Shown: positions 11,187 through 22,599 of the stretch, in pieces | Layout: each line of letters begins with the position of its first letter | Numbering within the stretch: position 1 is the first letter of the stretch | Assembly (NCBI GenBank): GCA_018417955.1 | Contig: JACTVC010000004.1 | Coordinates: forward strand, 248,001-312,000 | Direction: 5' to 3' | Length of the DNA stretch: 64,000 nt | Source of the DNA: Laccaria trichodermophora | Lineage: Eukaryota > Basidiomycota > Agaricomycetes > Agaricales > Hydnangiaceae | Translations under genes and position numbers: made by a program | The notes under the pieces: generated by a model | What the model was told of the DNA's origin: nothing | Databases searched by the model: none | The model's input: the letters and a program-made list of their open reading frames with translations, nothing else

Positions 11187-11493
11187 AGATTTTCAAGAAT
11201 ATTATCATAAATTTGTCACTTCTTCACTGAATTTAGCATTCTTGGGCTTGGTCTCAGTTATTTTCCAGTTAACTAACCTAACTTCCAAACACTATATATA
11301 TATGTAGCAGGGCAAAGGGTACAGCACAATAGCACATAAGAGGGGGTCAGATAAGGGTACAAAAGAATAGCTACCAGGGGAAATTAGCATATGGTCAGGG
11401 ACAATAGCATGGAGTAAGACACACCATGGTTTAGGGTCCAGTTAGAAAGGGTGACAGTGTGAAAGGGTGAAAAAATGTGAAGGGATGAGTCAA
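11187..11493. other. Downstream region of the symporter gene
   Basis: AT-rich, with a short TA run near 11296. No gene is seen. It should contain the 3' UTR of the symporter gene. Confidence 0.3.
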
Positions 11494-13098
11494 TCATATT
11501 TCTCCAGGGTCATTCTTCCCCTCAGTTTGCTCTGTAATCTGTACGACCCTAATTCTATCCTCAGCACAAACTTCATGATCGGGTTTCGGGATCATGGGGT
11601 TTGTCTGACTATCATCGGCAGAATGAGCAGCCAGAGCTGGAAGCACCAGGAGCGGACGATTGAGGAAGCTATGAATAGCGTTCTCTGCCACAGCCCACAA
11701 ACCAACGCCCAGCGTTGAGGCGATTATGGGAATTACAAAACTAGGCCAATCATAATACTTGAAGAAAACATAGTTCATTCCCTTCGCAATACTTCCCTCA
11801 CGAATGTATCCAAACAAGACAATAGACCAGAATCCAGTGAAACAACCAAAAAGGGTAGCGCCGCTTGTGACGTACTTACTAACTCTGTCCCACATACCGA
11901 GAAAAATCGGCGCCGCGGACATAGTGCAGAGCGTACCACCAACCAGGAAAAGGGAATTGATATTATAACCTTGGAGCGAGATCACGACCGCAGGAATATT
12001 TATGAGGAAAACGAAAATGCGGATATATCTTGTGGAAAATTTGCGCAGAAAGACCGCTGAGAAGGTATTTGTAATAGCATTCTCCCATGTGTCAACGTCG
12101 CCTGTGTTCATGGCAACGGCAGCAACGGCCACAACAATAAGAATCCAGGTTGGAGCTCCTCTTCCTCCCGTGTCAAGGAGATCAAAGAAAGCTGTTGACC
12201 CCGTAGGATCAGAAAGCGGGACACCGCTCCAGATCGCCAAAAAACCTCCAAAGCCATATAAGAAACATACGGCTACAAGGAGCATAAAGGCCCAGAGAGC
12301 GCCTCTTTTAAGCGCGCGATCATTTTTAGAAGCCCACGCCCTTTGCCAGGGTCCCTCACTGAAGAGAGTTCCTGTTATGTTTGCTAGAGGTTGGCAGACG
12401 ATGGCCGAATATCCCCAATAGTTAGGGCCGAGTTGGTGATTGAGAGGTGGAAGGGGTCCAGGACGAAAAGTAGAGGCGACGTAACCATACACAAGTAGGA
12501 GAAGAAAAACAGAAATCATGCCTTGAATAACATCAGTGAGGATACTGATGTAAAGACCTCCGACTGCAGTATAGATCGAGGTTACGATGGCGACAGTCAG
12601 TACGATGGGAATACGAGAACCGCCGAGCGTGAATTCAAAGAGATTGCCTATAGCTGTGTACTCAGCAGCAAGTGCGAGGAACATGTTTAAAAGCATCAAG
12701 GCGGCAACGTAGAATTGGACGGCACGACCGAAACGCCAACGAGCAAAATCAGTGATGGAGACGATGTGCGGATACTTCTTTCTGAGAATGGATCCAAGGT
12801 GAGCGACTACGAGCACTGGGAGACCGCAAGATACGGCAAACGCGACTAGGCCGATGATTCCGGCCGAGACGACGTACGCTGGAAGAGCGAAAATCACCCA
12901 ACATCCAACGTTAGATGCATAATACGACCAGGCTATGATCCACTCAGGAGATGAATCCCTTGCTGTGAGGAAAAAGTCTAGTGATCCACTATTCGGATTG
13001 ACGCGGAGGAGTCGTCTCGTAAGGACAAGGGCGACTATTCCAAAAAGAACGACTTCCGGGATGCAGACAGCGTATGCAAGCGTCGGAACTTTGACCAT
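11494..13098 (-). CDS. Sodium:solute symporter (SSS) family transporter
   Basis: A 534-residue intronless frame starting at an ATG at 13098. It has about 12-13 hydrophobic segments from the N-terminus (TLAYAVCIPEVVLFGIVALV) to WPSFVIPIIASTLGVGLW, followed by a hydrophilic tail of about 60 residues. SSS-fold features include the early SLDFFLTARDSSPEWIIAWS, SITDFARWRFGR, and YTAVGGLYISILTDVIQG, the sodium-site helix region of this superfamily. These proteins couple solute uptake to Na+ or H+ across the plasma membrane. The fungal relatives best known are urea/polyamine permeases, but the substrate cannot be assigned here. The upstream region is repeat copy 2, the same sequence that lies upstream of the phosphotransferase-like gene. 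Confidence 0.88.
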   Translation of the reverse strand: MVKVPTLAYAVCIPEVVLFGIVALVLTRRLLRVNPNSGSLDFFLTARDSSPEWIIAWSYYASNVGCWVIFALPAYVVSAGIIGLVAFAVSCGLPVLVVAHLGSILRKKYPHIVSITDFARWRFGRAVQFYVAALMLLNMFLALAAEYTAIGNLFEFTLGGSRIPIVLTVAIVTSIYTAVGGLYISILTDVIQGMISVFLLLLVYGYVASTFRPGPLPPLNHQLGPNYWGYSAIVCQPLANITGTLFSEGPWQRAWASKNDRALKRGALWAFMLLVAVCFLYGFGGFLAIWSGVPLSDPTGSTAFFDLLDTGGRGAPTWILIVVAVAAVAMNTGDVDTWENAITNTFSAVFLRKFSTRYIRIFVFLINIPAVVISLQGYNINSLFLVGGTLCTMSAAPIFLGMWDRVSKYVTSGATLFGCFTGFWSIVLFGYIREGSIAKGMNYVFFKYYDWPSFVIPIIASTLGVGLWAVAENAIHSFLNRPLLVLPALAAHSADDSQTNPMIPKPDHEVCAEDRIRVVQITEQTEGKNDPGEI

Positions 13099-13139
13099 AC
13101 TTTCTGACTGCTCGCGAAGAGGCGCAGATAAGGGATGCT

Positions 13140-13470
13140 TGTTGTAAGTTATTTTCAGTCGTCGTTTATCGTATGAGACTGGGTATCATATCTACCTAGA
13201 GGGGGCACGTTCGAGCGCGGGAGGATGGGTTGGAGGCACGTTCGAGTGCGCAGCGACGGTCGGGGGCAGCGTTTGGGCACGGGGGTGGTTGGGAGTTGCT
13301 CGAGCGCGGGCGGCTATTGTAAGCTATCTTCAGTCGTCGTTTATTGTACGAGACTGGGTAAACCGTAAGTATATCTACATGTAAGATTAGTGAAACGAGA
13401 GTAATGAATGAGTGTACTAGTAGCATACTCACCTTCAGTCGTTTATCGTACGAGACTGAGGGTCTACTAG
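13140..13470 (+). repeat. GC-rich repeat block, copy 2
   Basis: Matches 7310-7622: the GGGGGCACGTTCGAG units at 13199-13300, then CTTCAGTCGTCGTTTAT with a GAGACTGGGTA block, then GAGAGTAATGAATGAGTG. The motif CAGTCG(TCG)TTTATCGTA occurs several times within the block. It sits within about 50 bp of the symporter start codon, so it may contain that gene's promoter. Confidence 0.75.
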
Positions 13471-13599
13471 AAGAAGATCGCGATCATGATTACAGCAAGA
13501 TAGACGAGTCGCCAGCCAGTCGTTCTGAGGTGTTTGTGATTTGTTGTGGCTTTGTTGTGGGGTCAAACATCAGAGAAATAAGAACACCTCAGAACAAAA

Positions 13600-13970
13600 G
13601 GGAGAGTTAGGTGATAAGTAGACATCACAACAGGTATGTAAGTGGAGGTCAAGTTGGTGAAGAGAATAGAGCAAGGTGTGTGGACATAAACAAGACTGTC
13701 GTAGTCTTATCGAGCAAGTCGACACGTCAAAATTGTCTTGAAAAAGTACAAGGAGATAGATGATTGGATAGATCATCTCGAGTATCATTGCTGCATCGGC
13801 ATATATTATGCATCAGATAGTGCAGCGGCTTGCCTTCGACATCACCAGGCACTTGAAGCCTGAAGGTGCGCACCAGCGAGTGGTCATGGGCAGTTCGCGA
13901 CCGTGTGGCATAGTGTCCCCCATTCCCATTTCCATTCGCGAACGCACGTCAATCCATCGCCTTACCATTT
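13600..13970 (-). pseudogene. C-terminal and 3' UTR remnant of the mucin-like gene
   Basis: Aligns in the same orientation with 16130-16560, the 3' end of the mucin-like membrane protein gene. Shared blocks include ATCATTGCTGCATCGGCATA, then CGGCTT.CC.TC.ACA.CACCAGGC, and CCATTCCCAT.TCCATTCGC. Many substitutions and small indels break the frame. It is a diverged duplicate fragment. Confidence 0.7.
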
Positions 13971-14154
13971 CTCTTGCTTCCCCTTCAATCCTATACACGA
14001 CAACTGAAAAAGTTCAATGATACTCATTTATAATACAAATTTTGGTTTTTTATCTGCACGCCGCTCCATAGCCAGCGCATCCAAGAAAACGAAAGTATCG
14101 TGCAAGAACTATCATTCCAAACGCCTGCATAAAAAAAATCATCGAGGGTGTTCA

Positions 14155-16062
14155 TCAGCGCGCAGTAGTAACAACAGGCATCGCAAATCCGTTATAAACA
14201 TTCGGAACTCTAAAAAATGGAATGGATCGCTGTCCTGGACGGTGAAATGGGTTGATCGTCGCCTGATACGACCGCGACTTTGAAAGCGCCATCGCCGACC
14301 TCTGATCGTTGATCATGGGAATCCAAGATTGAAGCATCTTCGGAAGCATGGCGGCACACAAGTCCGTGGATTGCTCAGCGTACTCTGTGATCGCAAACGG
14401 GATATCGCCGCTATCAAGGTAGAATGCTTAGATAAAATGACGACGGAAGGCAAAAGTAAAAACGCACGCTGCAGTGATGAGTATGGGATCAGCCCAACTC
14501 TCATAGGCGCATAGCCCCGCGTTGATAGCCACTATGGCATCAGGGTACTCGCCAGCGTCCAGGACAGCTCTTGTCCACAATTCGGCTTCAGCCCAGAGCT
14601 TGAGTGATATCGAGCCGCCGCCAGTTTCCTTTGGTGCAGTGTAGTTCCAAACAGCGTCCTTGGTCGCGAGCGACCCAGGATATTGTTTCCGAGCAGTTTT
14701 AACGAGATCGTGAACCACTTTTCCAAAGAAAATCAGAGTGAGGTCCGTGTTTGGGAATAAAAGAGCAAGTTCAGAGAACCTACGGATGTGAGAGTTATAC
14801 GCGTAAGGCACGAGAAAGTAGCTTACAACGGAAGAAAGTCGAGTTCCAGCTCAACGCCAACATAATGGACTCGCAATGCTTGACGCTTGGATGGGGTACT
14901 GTCCGGGTCCACCACATCCAGGATCTTCGTCAAGAGGTGATACACCGAGAGCGGAAAGTCCATCAACAATGCCGCTGGCGACTTCATCTCCAGTCCTCGC
15001 CAAGCATACCATGACTCCCAATCCTTCACCTGGCCATACGTCGGTTGCTTCGGCGGCGGAGAGTCCTTGGTAAAGAACAAACGCGGCACGTCCTTCTCAT
15101 CTTTCAACTTCCACGAATCGATTTCCTTCGGCCACTCCTTCTTCAACATAATCTCGCCGTGGGTATAAGGTTTCTTGCGGGACTTCCGCATCGCTAGACC
15201 AAAAACGGGATCTTTCATCGTGGCCAAGGTGGATGCAGCCCCGTCGTGGGATCGCATACCGCCTGGGACAGACCAATACCCGAAATCTGCTCCGTATCCT
15301 AGGACACCCATCCGCGCTTTTAAAAGATCGTGGTTGAAAGAACCGTCCCATTCTATGCGAACCCAGGGGAACTTGAGGGCTTCGGATTGGAAGTAAGGAA
15401 CGTGCTTCATGTGCTCCTGTGGGCAATACATGTACCATTTTCAACAGGTAAAGTTGAGAATGGAACACACCTTGTTGTTCGCACAGAGCTCTTTATGAGT
15501 TTGAGCCCCAGGCTGGGCGCCAGACTTCCAACTTTTCAGCTGGCACTAAATGTAAATCAAGCCCGTGAGTGGTCATGACTTTTCTTGTTGAAGACTTACA
15601 GCTTTGCTGCAATAAATGAACGCCTTGCATCCACCTATTAAATTGTCAGGGTGTGATCAGCAATCCGGGAATTCAACTACTAAACTCACTGCATTGGAGA
15701 GGCTACAAATCGAACAGCCGAATCAGCAAAAGAAATCTTCGCCAACAACCCGAATAAACCCACCTTCCATTTCCCAGTCGTCGCGTCCTTCTCACAAAAC
15801 TGATGACATTGACTGCACTGTTCAAGTCAAGAGAGGCGCCATCATTCAAGCTCAAGCGCCCAGGGGTGCATTACAATAGACTCACAGCAGCACCCGCACT
15901 AAAATCCATCGCCTTGATCTTACCCGGATCATCTCCCCGTTTCTCGGCATCCTCCCACTCCTTCGCTTTCTCGTACACCCTCTCGAAAATGAGGTCGACG
16001 GCGGAAGTTTTGTTGACTATTTCGATCATTTGTCGTGCCCCAGGATAAGGGCCTGATGCCAT
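14155..16062 (-). CDS. MYND-type zinc finger protein, MSS51-like C-terminus
   Basis: The start ATG is at 16062 (MASGPYPGARQMIEIVNK). After the first intron the exons give a complete MYND finger: CSQCHQFCEK, then LQCSGCKAFIYCSKACQ, LKSW and HKELC, which supplies the Cys/His zinc ligands. The following exons (HMKHVPYFQSEALKFPW, HYVGVELELDFLPL, FSELALLFPNTDLTLIFFGK, SLATKDAVWNYTAPKETGGG, PDAIVAINAGLCAY, FRVPNVYNGFAMP) are the conserved C-terminal region typical of fungal MYND proteins related to the Mss51/translational-activator group. Six or so short introns are required; the last one is near 14418-14467. The function in this species is unknown. The family includes mitochondrial translation factors and uncharacterised cytosolic proteins. 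Confidence 0.85.
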
Positions 16063-16375
16063 ATTGTTACTGGTGGGATGAAAGAGGTTGACAGGGGGAG
16101 AGGAAGAGGAAGAGGTAGACGCGCGTTATATAGCATCAATAGACATCGCGATAAGTACGTAAGTAAGCAACAACGCCAAGTCCGGGGTGTGGAAGATCGT
16201 CTGTCAGTGAGGAGAATAGAGTGAAGTACGTAACGTAAGTATATGAACACGAACGAAAAAAAGAGTCGTAATATAATCCAAAAAACATCAAGAGGCGACA
16301 GCGTACAAAGAGAAATGTCCAAATCTCCCTTGCAAAGATACATAACAGCAACAAAGAAAATAAAGTCTCGAGACA

Positions 16376-18150
16376 TCATTGCTGCATCGGCATATCAGGT
16401 ATCAAATAATGCAACGGCTTACCCTCAACACCACCAGGCCCAAAGCTGCTCTTATGCACCAATTCCTGGTCATGCGCAACTTGCGAATGAACCGACCCAG
16501 GCCGACTTCGCGTCCTTGATCGCGTGGTATAATGTCCTCCATTCCCATTCCCATTCGCACGTAAACTAGCATCAGAGCCATTAGACCTCAAATCCGGAAA
16601 AGCAGCGGCATGCACCGCCGACGGTGATACAGGCGAAGGTTGTGCTTGTGACGACAGCTCAAGCTCATGGTCTTCATACGCCGGCACCGGTTTTCGCTTC
16701 TTACTACCCCCACCCAAAGACGCACGGTTCGCCTTTTTCGCGTCGGGGCTTACGGGGGATGTGGGCGGTGCTTCCTGTTGATGATGATGGTAATAGTTAT
16801 TTGGCGTAGATGGCTGTGTAGCGCCTCCTGTGGAGGTTGATCGGTTGAGTGGTGATGGGTATAGGCCTGTGGATATGGGTGGTGGGTAACTTGGAGAATC
16901 AAAAGATGCTTTTCGGACCGATTCCGAGACGGAGGGCCGTCGGCCCCGTAGAGAACGGGAATGGGCGATGGGAGGGGCACCCCCGAATTCCATGGTGCCG
17001 ACTGAGTATCCATTATGTGAGTTGGAGGTTGATGCCTGTGAATAGGAGCGTGACAGCCTCCTGCCCATGGGCTCGTGGCCCTGGCTGTGCTGTAACGTAG
17101 GCAAAGTCGCCAGCGACACCCCCGTTTCCTGTTCGTATGGGGAACCATATTTGCCTGGGGAGAACTTGTCTTCAGGAGCTGTGCCTTCGTCAGAACCCAT
17201 GTTCGCCTGCTCGAGAGAATCTTCTTGTATGCTGTGACGAGAGGACTTGCTATTGCGCGCTTGCAGCCCCGCATGCGAATCCGTTGATTTGAGTCCATTC
17301 CAGCCTTTTGATCCCCCTCCTCCTCCTTTAAAGTTCCTGTTCCGCTTCCCGACTTTGCGTCTCCGGAGCAAACAGAAGAATATCGCGGCGATTACAAAAA
17401 GTAAACCGAAAGATCCAATTACAATCCCTACAATAGCACCTGTATTGATCGAGGAGGAGGAACCCGCGACGAGTATCGGTGTCGTTGTCGTTGAAGAGGA
17501 TGGTAGAGGGTGTGATGCTGATGTAGAGGCTGCAGTGACGAGACATGAGGTATTGGAACCCGTGCTAACGAAGAACGCCGCAGAGGTCTGTATGAAGGAC
17601 TGGCTGTCGATTCCAGCATATAGCCGATACCACCCTTGTGGGACGTTAACGGCGGGCCATGTAAAGTTCATCGAAGTAGGATCAAGCGCAGCGGCGAGTT
17701 TAACCGTAACGGTGGCTAGAGCTTGTATGCCTGGAGATACAGTGCTAGTCGATACTCCAGATACACTGCTTGAGCCAGATTGTGGTACATTGAGATTGGT
17801 AACTGTCAAGCTCATGGGGGATTCGGGGCCGAGGTAAAACCATATTATTAACGTTGACGTGCAGGTGGTGAGTTGGTCGATGATGTCGAATGTGAGAATC
17901 GTTGAAGGGGTGACGGTGGCTGCACTTGAGGTAGAGGTAACAACTGAAGACGAAGGAGATAAGCTTAGGAATGTAAGTAAGTTTGAGAGATAACACATAC
18001 CTATAGACAACGTTAGTATTGAGCCAGGAGGGAGTTAGACGGGCTTGATGTCATACATCAGCGAACGTCGTGTATGTAGATGATTACGATACATACCGTT
18101 ACCTGATGATGATTGCTCGAGTGCCGAACCAGAAACGGTGGTGCCTTCAT
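16376..18150 (-). CDS. Single-pass membrane protein with mucin-like ectodomain
   Basis: The main exon starts after an acceptor near 17942 and runs to the stop at 16376. The exposed part is Ser/Thr-rich (SSSVVTSTSSAATVTPST, later SHPLPSSSTTTTPILVAG) with a conserved FYLGPESPMSLTVTNLN block and WYRLYAGIDSQSF. One membrane helix follows (GAIVGIVIGSFGLLFVIAAI), then a basic stop-transfer RRRKVGK and a long, disordered cytoplasmic tail rich in Ser, Pro, Gly and His (NNYYHHHHQQ). This layout is common in basidiomycete surface proteins or possible wall sensors. A short upstream exon (GTTVSGSALEQSSSGN) is supported by conservation in the pseudogene copy at 23.3 kb. The true start codon and signal peptide could not be placed, so the 5' limit is approximate. 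Confidence 0.75.
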
Positions 18151-18639
18151 GGGATTAAGGGTGGGTGCCAGTGACTGCGAAGATCGACGGTACCTTGTCT
18201 CCCCACTAGATCGACGTCCCTTCCATAAACCCCTTCATTCAAGAAGGAGAGCAATATAACAAGCACTGGACAAAGTCGAAGGAGCAATCGAAAGACCATA
18301 TCAGCTTTGCTGTTTGGTGGACGAAGATGAGGTACCCAGCCAGCTCTTGTTGAAAAGCCACGCGGGTATCACTCAGCTCGACAGCAAGGTGGCGGCGATA
18401 AGTGTTGGTCGTGCTGCAGCACCGTCCGTGGTAGCCAATCACCGTTTGAGGCCGTGAGATAGGTTGCCATCAATCACAAAATTCAAGCTTAGAAATTGTC
18501 CACTTCTCTCGTTGCCGACGTTCATCCGACTTTTGTTTGCGCAGTCGTCGTGCAGCGCTCGCGTGGGGTAAGTCTGATTTACAAATACTGTACAAGCTTT
18601 GCTTTTCTCAAGTTACGGATAGGTTTTGTCCAACAAAAT

Positions 18640-20070
18640 TCAACCACCTCTTCCTGTTACACGATATGTCATCTCCTCACTCAGGCCAGTATAATTGGCA
18701 GGATCGCATAGCCTCTCCAACTGCTCTCTTCCAATTCCGGATTCCGTGATCTCCTTGCGGTCACAAAGAAAGTCGAACAATGACCGCTGGGAGTCCTTAT
18801 CCTGCGCCAACTCCCTGCACACATCATACACCAAATCATGCGCGACTTGCCTCCCAATCATCGGCCCAAGCCCCATCATAACCGCCTCACTAACTATACC
18901 CCCCCTCGTCAACTCCAAATTCCTTCTCATGGCTTCAGGGTGAACCTCCAATCCCTCAATCAAAGTCTGTGTATGCACCAACGTCGCATGAGTCATCGTC
19001 GCCATCTGCGGTAACACGATCCACTCAATCTCCCAAGGACCCGTACTCCTCTCATGGTCCTCCACCATCGCTTCAAATAAAGCCGCACTCAACTGCTTCA
19101 CCGTGCTCGCCATAGCAGTGACATACACACTCGAAATCGGATTCCTCTTCTGCGGCATCGTGCTACTGGACCCACGATGCGGTGCGTAAGGTTCAGATAC
19201 CTCCCCTACCTCCGTCTGCATGAGCAACTTGACGTCCAGCGCGAATTTCGCACAGGTCCCCGTCACCAACGCGAAGAACGCGCCTATTTCGGCAATACGA
19301 TCTCGTTCGGTGTGCCAGGCAATGTCAGGCGCTTCCAGGCCTAGACGCTGCGCCAGCGCCGCTTGGACTTCCATCGCCTTTCCGGTACTTGCCAAGGTAG
19401 CCAGCGTTCCCGCAGCTCCGCCAAATTCAAGTACCAGCAAACGAGGAAGGATCTGTGATAGACGTTGTTGGTGACGCTGAAAGGTCGCTAGCAGTCTTGC
19501 CATTTTGAATCCAAAGGTCATGGGTACGGCCTGCTGCAGGTTGGATCGCGCAGGCATTGGAGTGGCAGCATGTTCCCTAGCGAGAGCACGCAGTGCCGCA
19601 GTTATCCCGTTTAACGATTCTGATACTATGTTGCACGTATCCCTAAGCTGCAGGACTGTCGCTGTATCTGTTACATCCTGTAACACATACATCTCAGTTT
19701 TGTTGAGATCCAATCAAATGCGATTTCTTCCACAGACCTGCGTCGTTGCACCCCAATGAGCCCATTCGCCCAACCCAGGTTCGACCTCATTAACCAGCCT
19801 AACCAACTGCTTCACCAGCGGAAGTACCGGGTACCCAATCTTCACCGTCTCAACCTCCAGTTCTTGCATATCGATCAAGGAGATATCACATTTCGACCTG
19901 ATAGCCACTGCCGCTTTGGGGGGTATGATACCCAGGTCAGCTTGGACTTCTGCTAGGGCTGCTTCGAACTCGAGGTAGTAATTTGTGCGGCGTTCATCGG
20001 ACCAGATGGCAGCGGACACAGGGGTTGAGAATATGTGTCGGAAGATGAGAGAATCAGTGACGCTCGACAT
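18640..20070 (-). CDS. PcaB-like lyase (fumarase/aspartase superfamily)
   Basis: Two exons: 20070-19738 and 19677-18640, joined by a 60-bp intron so that GEWAHWGATTQ continues into DVTDTATVLQLRD. The superfamily signature GSSSTMPQKRNPIS is present, with a His-containing segment near MTHATLVHTQ. The order and wording fit 3-carboxy-cis,cis-muconate cycloisomerases (PcaB) better than adenylosuccinate lyases or argininosuccinate lyases, although many fungal members are annotated only as adenylosuccinate lyase-like. The length of about 456 residues is normal for the family. If it is a PcaB, it would act in the protocatechuate branch of aromatic catabolism, plausible in a litter- or wood-decaying fungus. 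The substrate remains an inference. Confidence 0.85.
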
Positions 20071-20275
20071 GGTTTACACACTTAACGCGAGTATGGGCAA
20101 CAATGGAGCTCAGTTGATCAATGTAGAGACACTGGTGCTTCATAGGTCACGATATCATATGGGTACTATTCCATAACAAAACAAAGACTCTAGTGAAGGA
20201 GACGAGAACGAGGGATAATGTACTCTAACCGTGGTGTAGTAGAGGACCATGCAAACCGTCCAATTTCCAACGCAA

Positions 20276-21389
20276 CTAGTACTCATCATCTTCGTCAATA
20301 GGACAATCTGGCATTTCTTCATCTTCTATCATGATAGTGACTCGGGAGCCCGTCAACAAATCTTGCAACAGCCCCGGCATGGAGAGCAAAAGCAACGTGC
20401 CCGTTAAACAGCCGAATTGTACAGGCACCGTTCCCAAAACCGTAATCGGAACCGGCTCTTTATCGAGGTATTCAACCAACTGCTTGACAGAGGGCGAATC
20501 AGGGTGTTCCTTGATAAAAGAAACCGTCACGACCATCGAATAAGACGGGAAAGTCGCTTGAACCGTGTTGTTATGTGAAGAAAACGCGATTGGCAGATCC
20601 AATCCTTCACGAAGGACACGCAAAGCAGGGAACGGAAAATGGTAGTCATCAGGATTGATATCCTTCGTGATATCCTTTGAAACGAACGGTCTTCCAGTGT
20701 CCAAGAGCTTGTTGAACGCCGCACACCAGCATTGTGTGAAAGTCCGACCACTTGCATCCGAGGCCGTTCTCGAGTTCAAAAACTGCACACAGCTGGCAAC
20801 GACGAACTCGACCCTAGCACCCTTGGCCTTGTTGCTCTGTATACAATCGACACTACAGCACGAATCCACGATGAAAAGAACGTCCAGCCAGGATTGAGCC
20901 GAAGCCTCCGTCTTCAGATCTTGAACAACACTCGATAGGTTGATTTCTGGCCCTGTGCCATGCTTCTGATTCATCGTAGGGACGAGGACGCCGTTATGAG
21001 CGATGCTGTGACCCGCGTAGTGGAAGATGAAAAGCTTGCGACTCTGGTTTTCGGATGGCAATGCGTTACACATATCCCGAGATAGTTTCATGTTGGTATG
21101 TTCTTGCGATAGGATGTACTTGTATGCGTCGACGTTATGCAGCTTCTGGATGGTCTCGATGAAAAGAGCGCTGTCGTTATCTGCACCAGTATCGTCGGAA
21201 CCCCAGTAGGTCGAGAAAACCGAGATCTTGTCGTAGACATTGTTGGACGTCGCGACTCCTAGGCGCTGAATCGCGTCTTGGATTTCTGTATCCACGATTT
21301 GGGTTAAAATTCTTCACAAACTTGAAGGGACATCACATACCAAGAGTAGAAGAAGGAAAACAGTAGTTGACGCCATTGATATATGACAT
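20276..21389 (-). CDS. Caspase-like protein A (C14-type fold), catalytic dyad intact
   Basis: Exon 1 is 21389-21341 (MSYINGVNYCFPSSTL) and exon 2 is 21285-20276. The 55-bp intron between them has a GTATGT donor and TACAG acceptor and keeps the frame into EIQDAIQRLGVATSN. The fold is caspase/metacaspase-like: FIFHYAGH holds the catalytic His, and LFIVDSCCSVD the catalytic Cys. Acidic C-terminus (EDEEMPDCPIDEDDEY). It is a close paralogue of gene B at 23593-24732. In B the sequence corresponding to this intron is coding, so A has gained the intron by conversion of coding sequence or B has lost it. The substrate and role are unknown; such genes are expanded in agarics and are often considered cell-death or defence related. 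Confidence 0.85.
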
Positions 21390-21539
21390 TATGTGTGTGG
21401 AAGTCCGGGTGAAACTGAGAGTGAAGGTGGTTCAAGTTCAAGTTCAAGTTGTGTCTCGAAGCCGTGCTATTTATAGTGAACCCTATCCAAGAAAGGGAAC
21501 GACAGAAATAGGAGAAATCCCTGCACTTGAAAAGGCCAA

Positions 21540-22140
21540 CAACAGCGGGATAATATACATCGCTGCACAAAAAGACGAAGAGACGTGGTCCTCTCTTGAA
21601 CCCACCAGGAAACATGCCAGTCGGACTAGGCGAGGAAATTGCTGATAGGGATCGACACCTTGAAAAAAAGATATCGCGTGTCGGCGAGATTCCCTCCAAC
21701 TTCGAATAGCTGCATAAGTCGTACTGTGGAGACGGTCAGGGAAGATAATTGCAGGGTTCAAGTCACCCACACCGTTAATAGCTGCAACACATTCCCCTCT
21801 TTTTCACTTCGGTACCTCTCTTCGATATCACACTGCAGCTTCTACATCAGCATCGCACTGCCCTCTGCTATCCTCTTCAACGACAACGAAACCGTTACGT
21901 CTGCAAGTCGGCTTCCTCATCCTCGATCCATGCAGACGCGATTGATGAGATTGTGATTGGACCTTTAGTTTTATTTCTCTTTGGTGCCTCGATGTTCTTC
22001 TATTTGCGCCGCGCGGGTGATCATGGGCTCTGACGAAGGTCATCGGAGCAGGGACAAGATAACTTTAAAGCTGACGTCCCTTGCCTCTGGAATCACTTTT
22101 GTCGTGAACGGCGATTGACGGAGGAGCAGGCTTTGTGGTG
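21540..22140 (-). pseudogene. Calcineurin A pseudogene pieces, with internal inversion
   Basis: 21588-21640 matches the calcineurin C-terminal tail (pseudogene PGGFKRG versus the same block in the gene near 25250). 21655-21837 matches the exon around [17 protein letters not shown] and the preceding intron and exon (gene 26868-27125). 22033-22135 matches the next upstream stretch (gene about 27110-27215) but in the opposite orientation. The catalytic middle, more than 1 kb, is missing. The copy lies upstream of caspase A, as the intact calcineurin gene lies upstream of caspase B, so the pair was duplicated together. Confidence 0.75.
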
Positions 22141-22590
22141 AGGTATTGGAACCCGTGAAACGAAGGCCGCAGAGTGTACGAAGGACTGGCATTCACTTCC
22201 AGCGTATAATTGATCATGATACCAGCCTTGTGGAACTTCACATGGCCCTCCGTTAACGCCCATTGAAGTAGGATCAAGCAGAGGCGAGTTAAACGGAACG
22301 GTGGCTAGAATTTGCACGCTTGGGGATACAGTTCTTGTCGATGCTCCAGACAGGCTGCTTGAGCCAGACTGTGGTACATTGAGATTGGTAACTGTCAAGG
22401 TCATGGGGGAATCGGGGCCCAGGTAGAATCGTATTATTGACGACGACGCGTAGGTGGTGAATTGGTCGATGGTGTTGGATGTGAGAATCGCTGAAGGGGT
22501 GAGGTGAACCGGTGACGGTGGACCGTGGCTGCACTTGACGTAGACGTTTGGAGCCGGCTGAAAAAATAAATCCACCGCCGGATGCAACGA
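21838..22590 (-). pseudogene. Mucin-like gene pseudogene, N-terminal half, partly inverted
   Basis: 22136-22590 matches the ectodomain part of the 16.4-18.1 kb gene in the same orientation (shared FYLGP(D/E)SPM.LTVTNLNVPQSGSS). 21838-22020 matches its linker and membrane helix (pseudogene IVIGPLVLFLFGASMFFYLRR) but reads on the plus strand. The open frames are interrupted. Together with the calcineurin pieces it forms a mosaic. Confidence 0.75.
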
Positions 22591-22599
22591 CTATTTCCA

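Noticed and set aside
12002..12421. A 139-residue plus-strand frame
   Set aside because: It is the antisense shadow of the symporter coding sequence.
17247..17837. A 196-residue plus-strand frame
   Set aside because: It is the antisense shadow of the mucin-like gene; the minus strand has the membrane helix and a conserved pseudogene copy.
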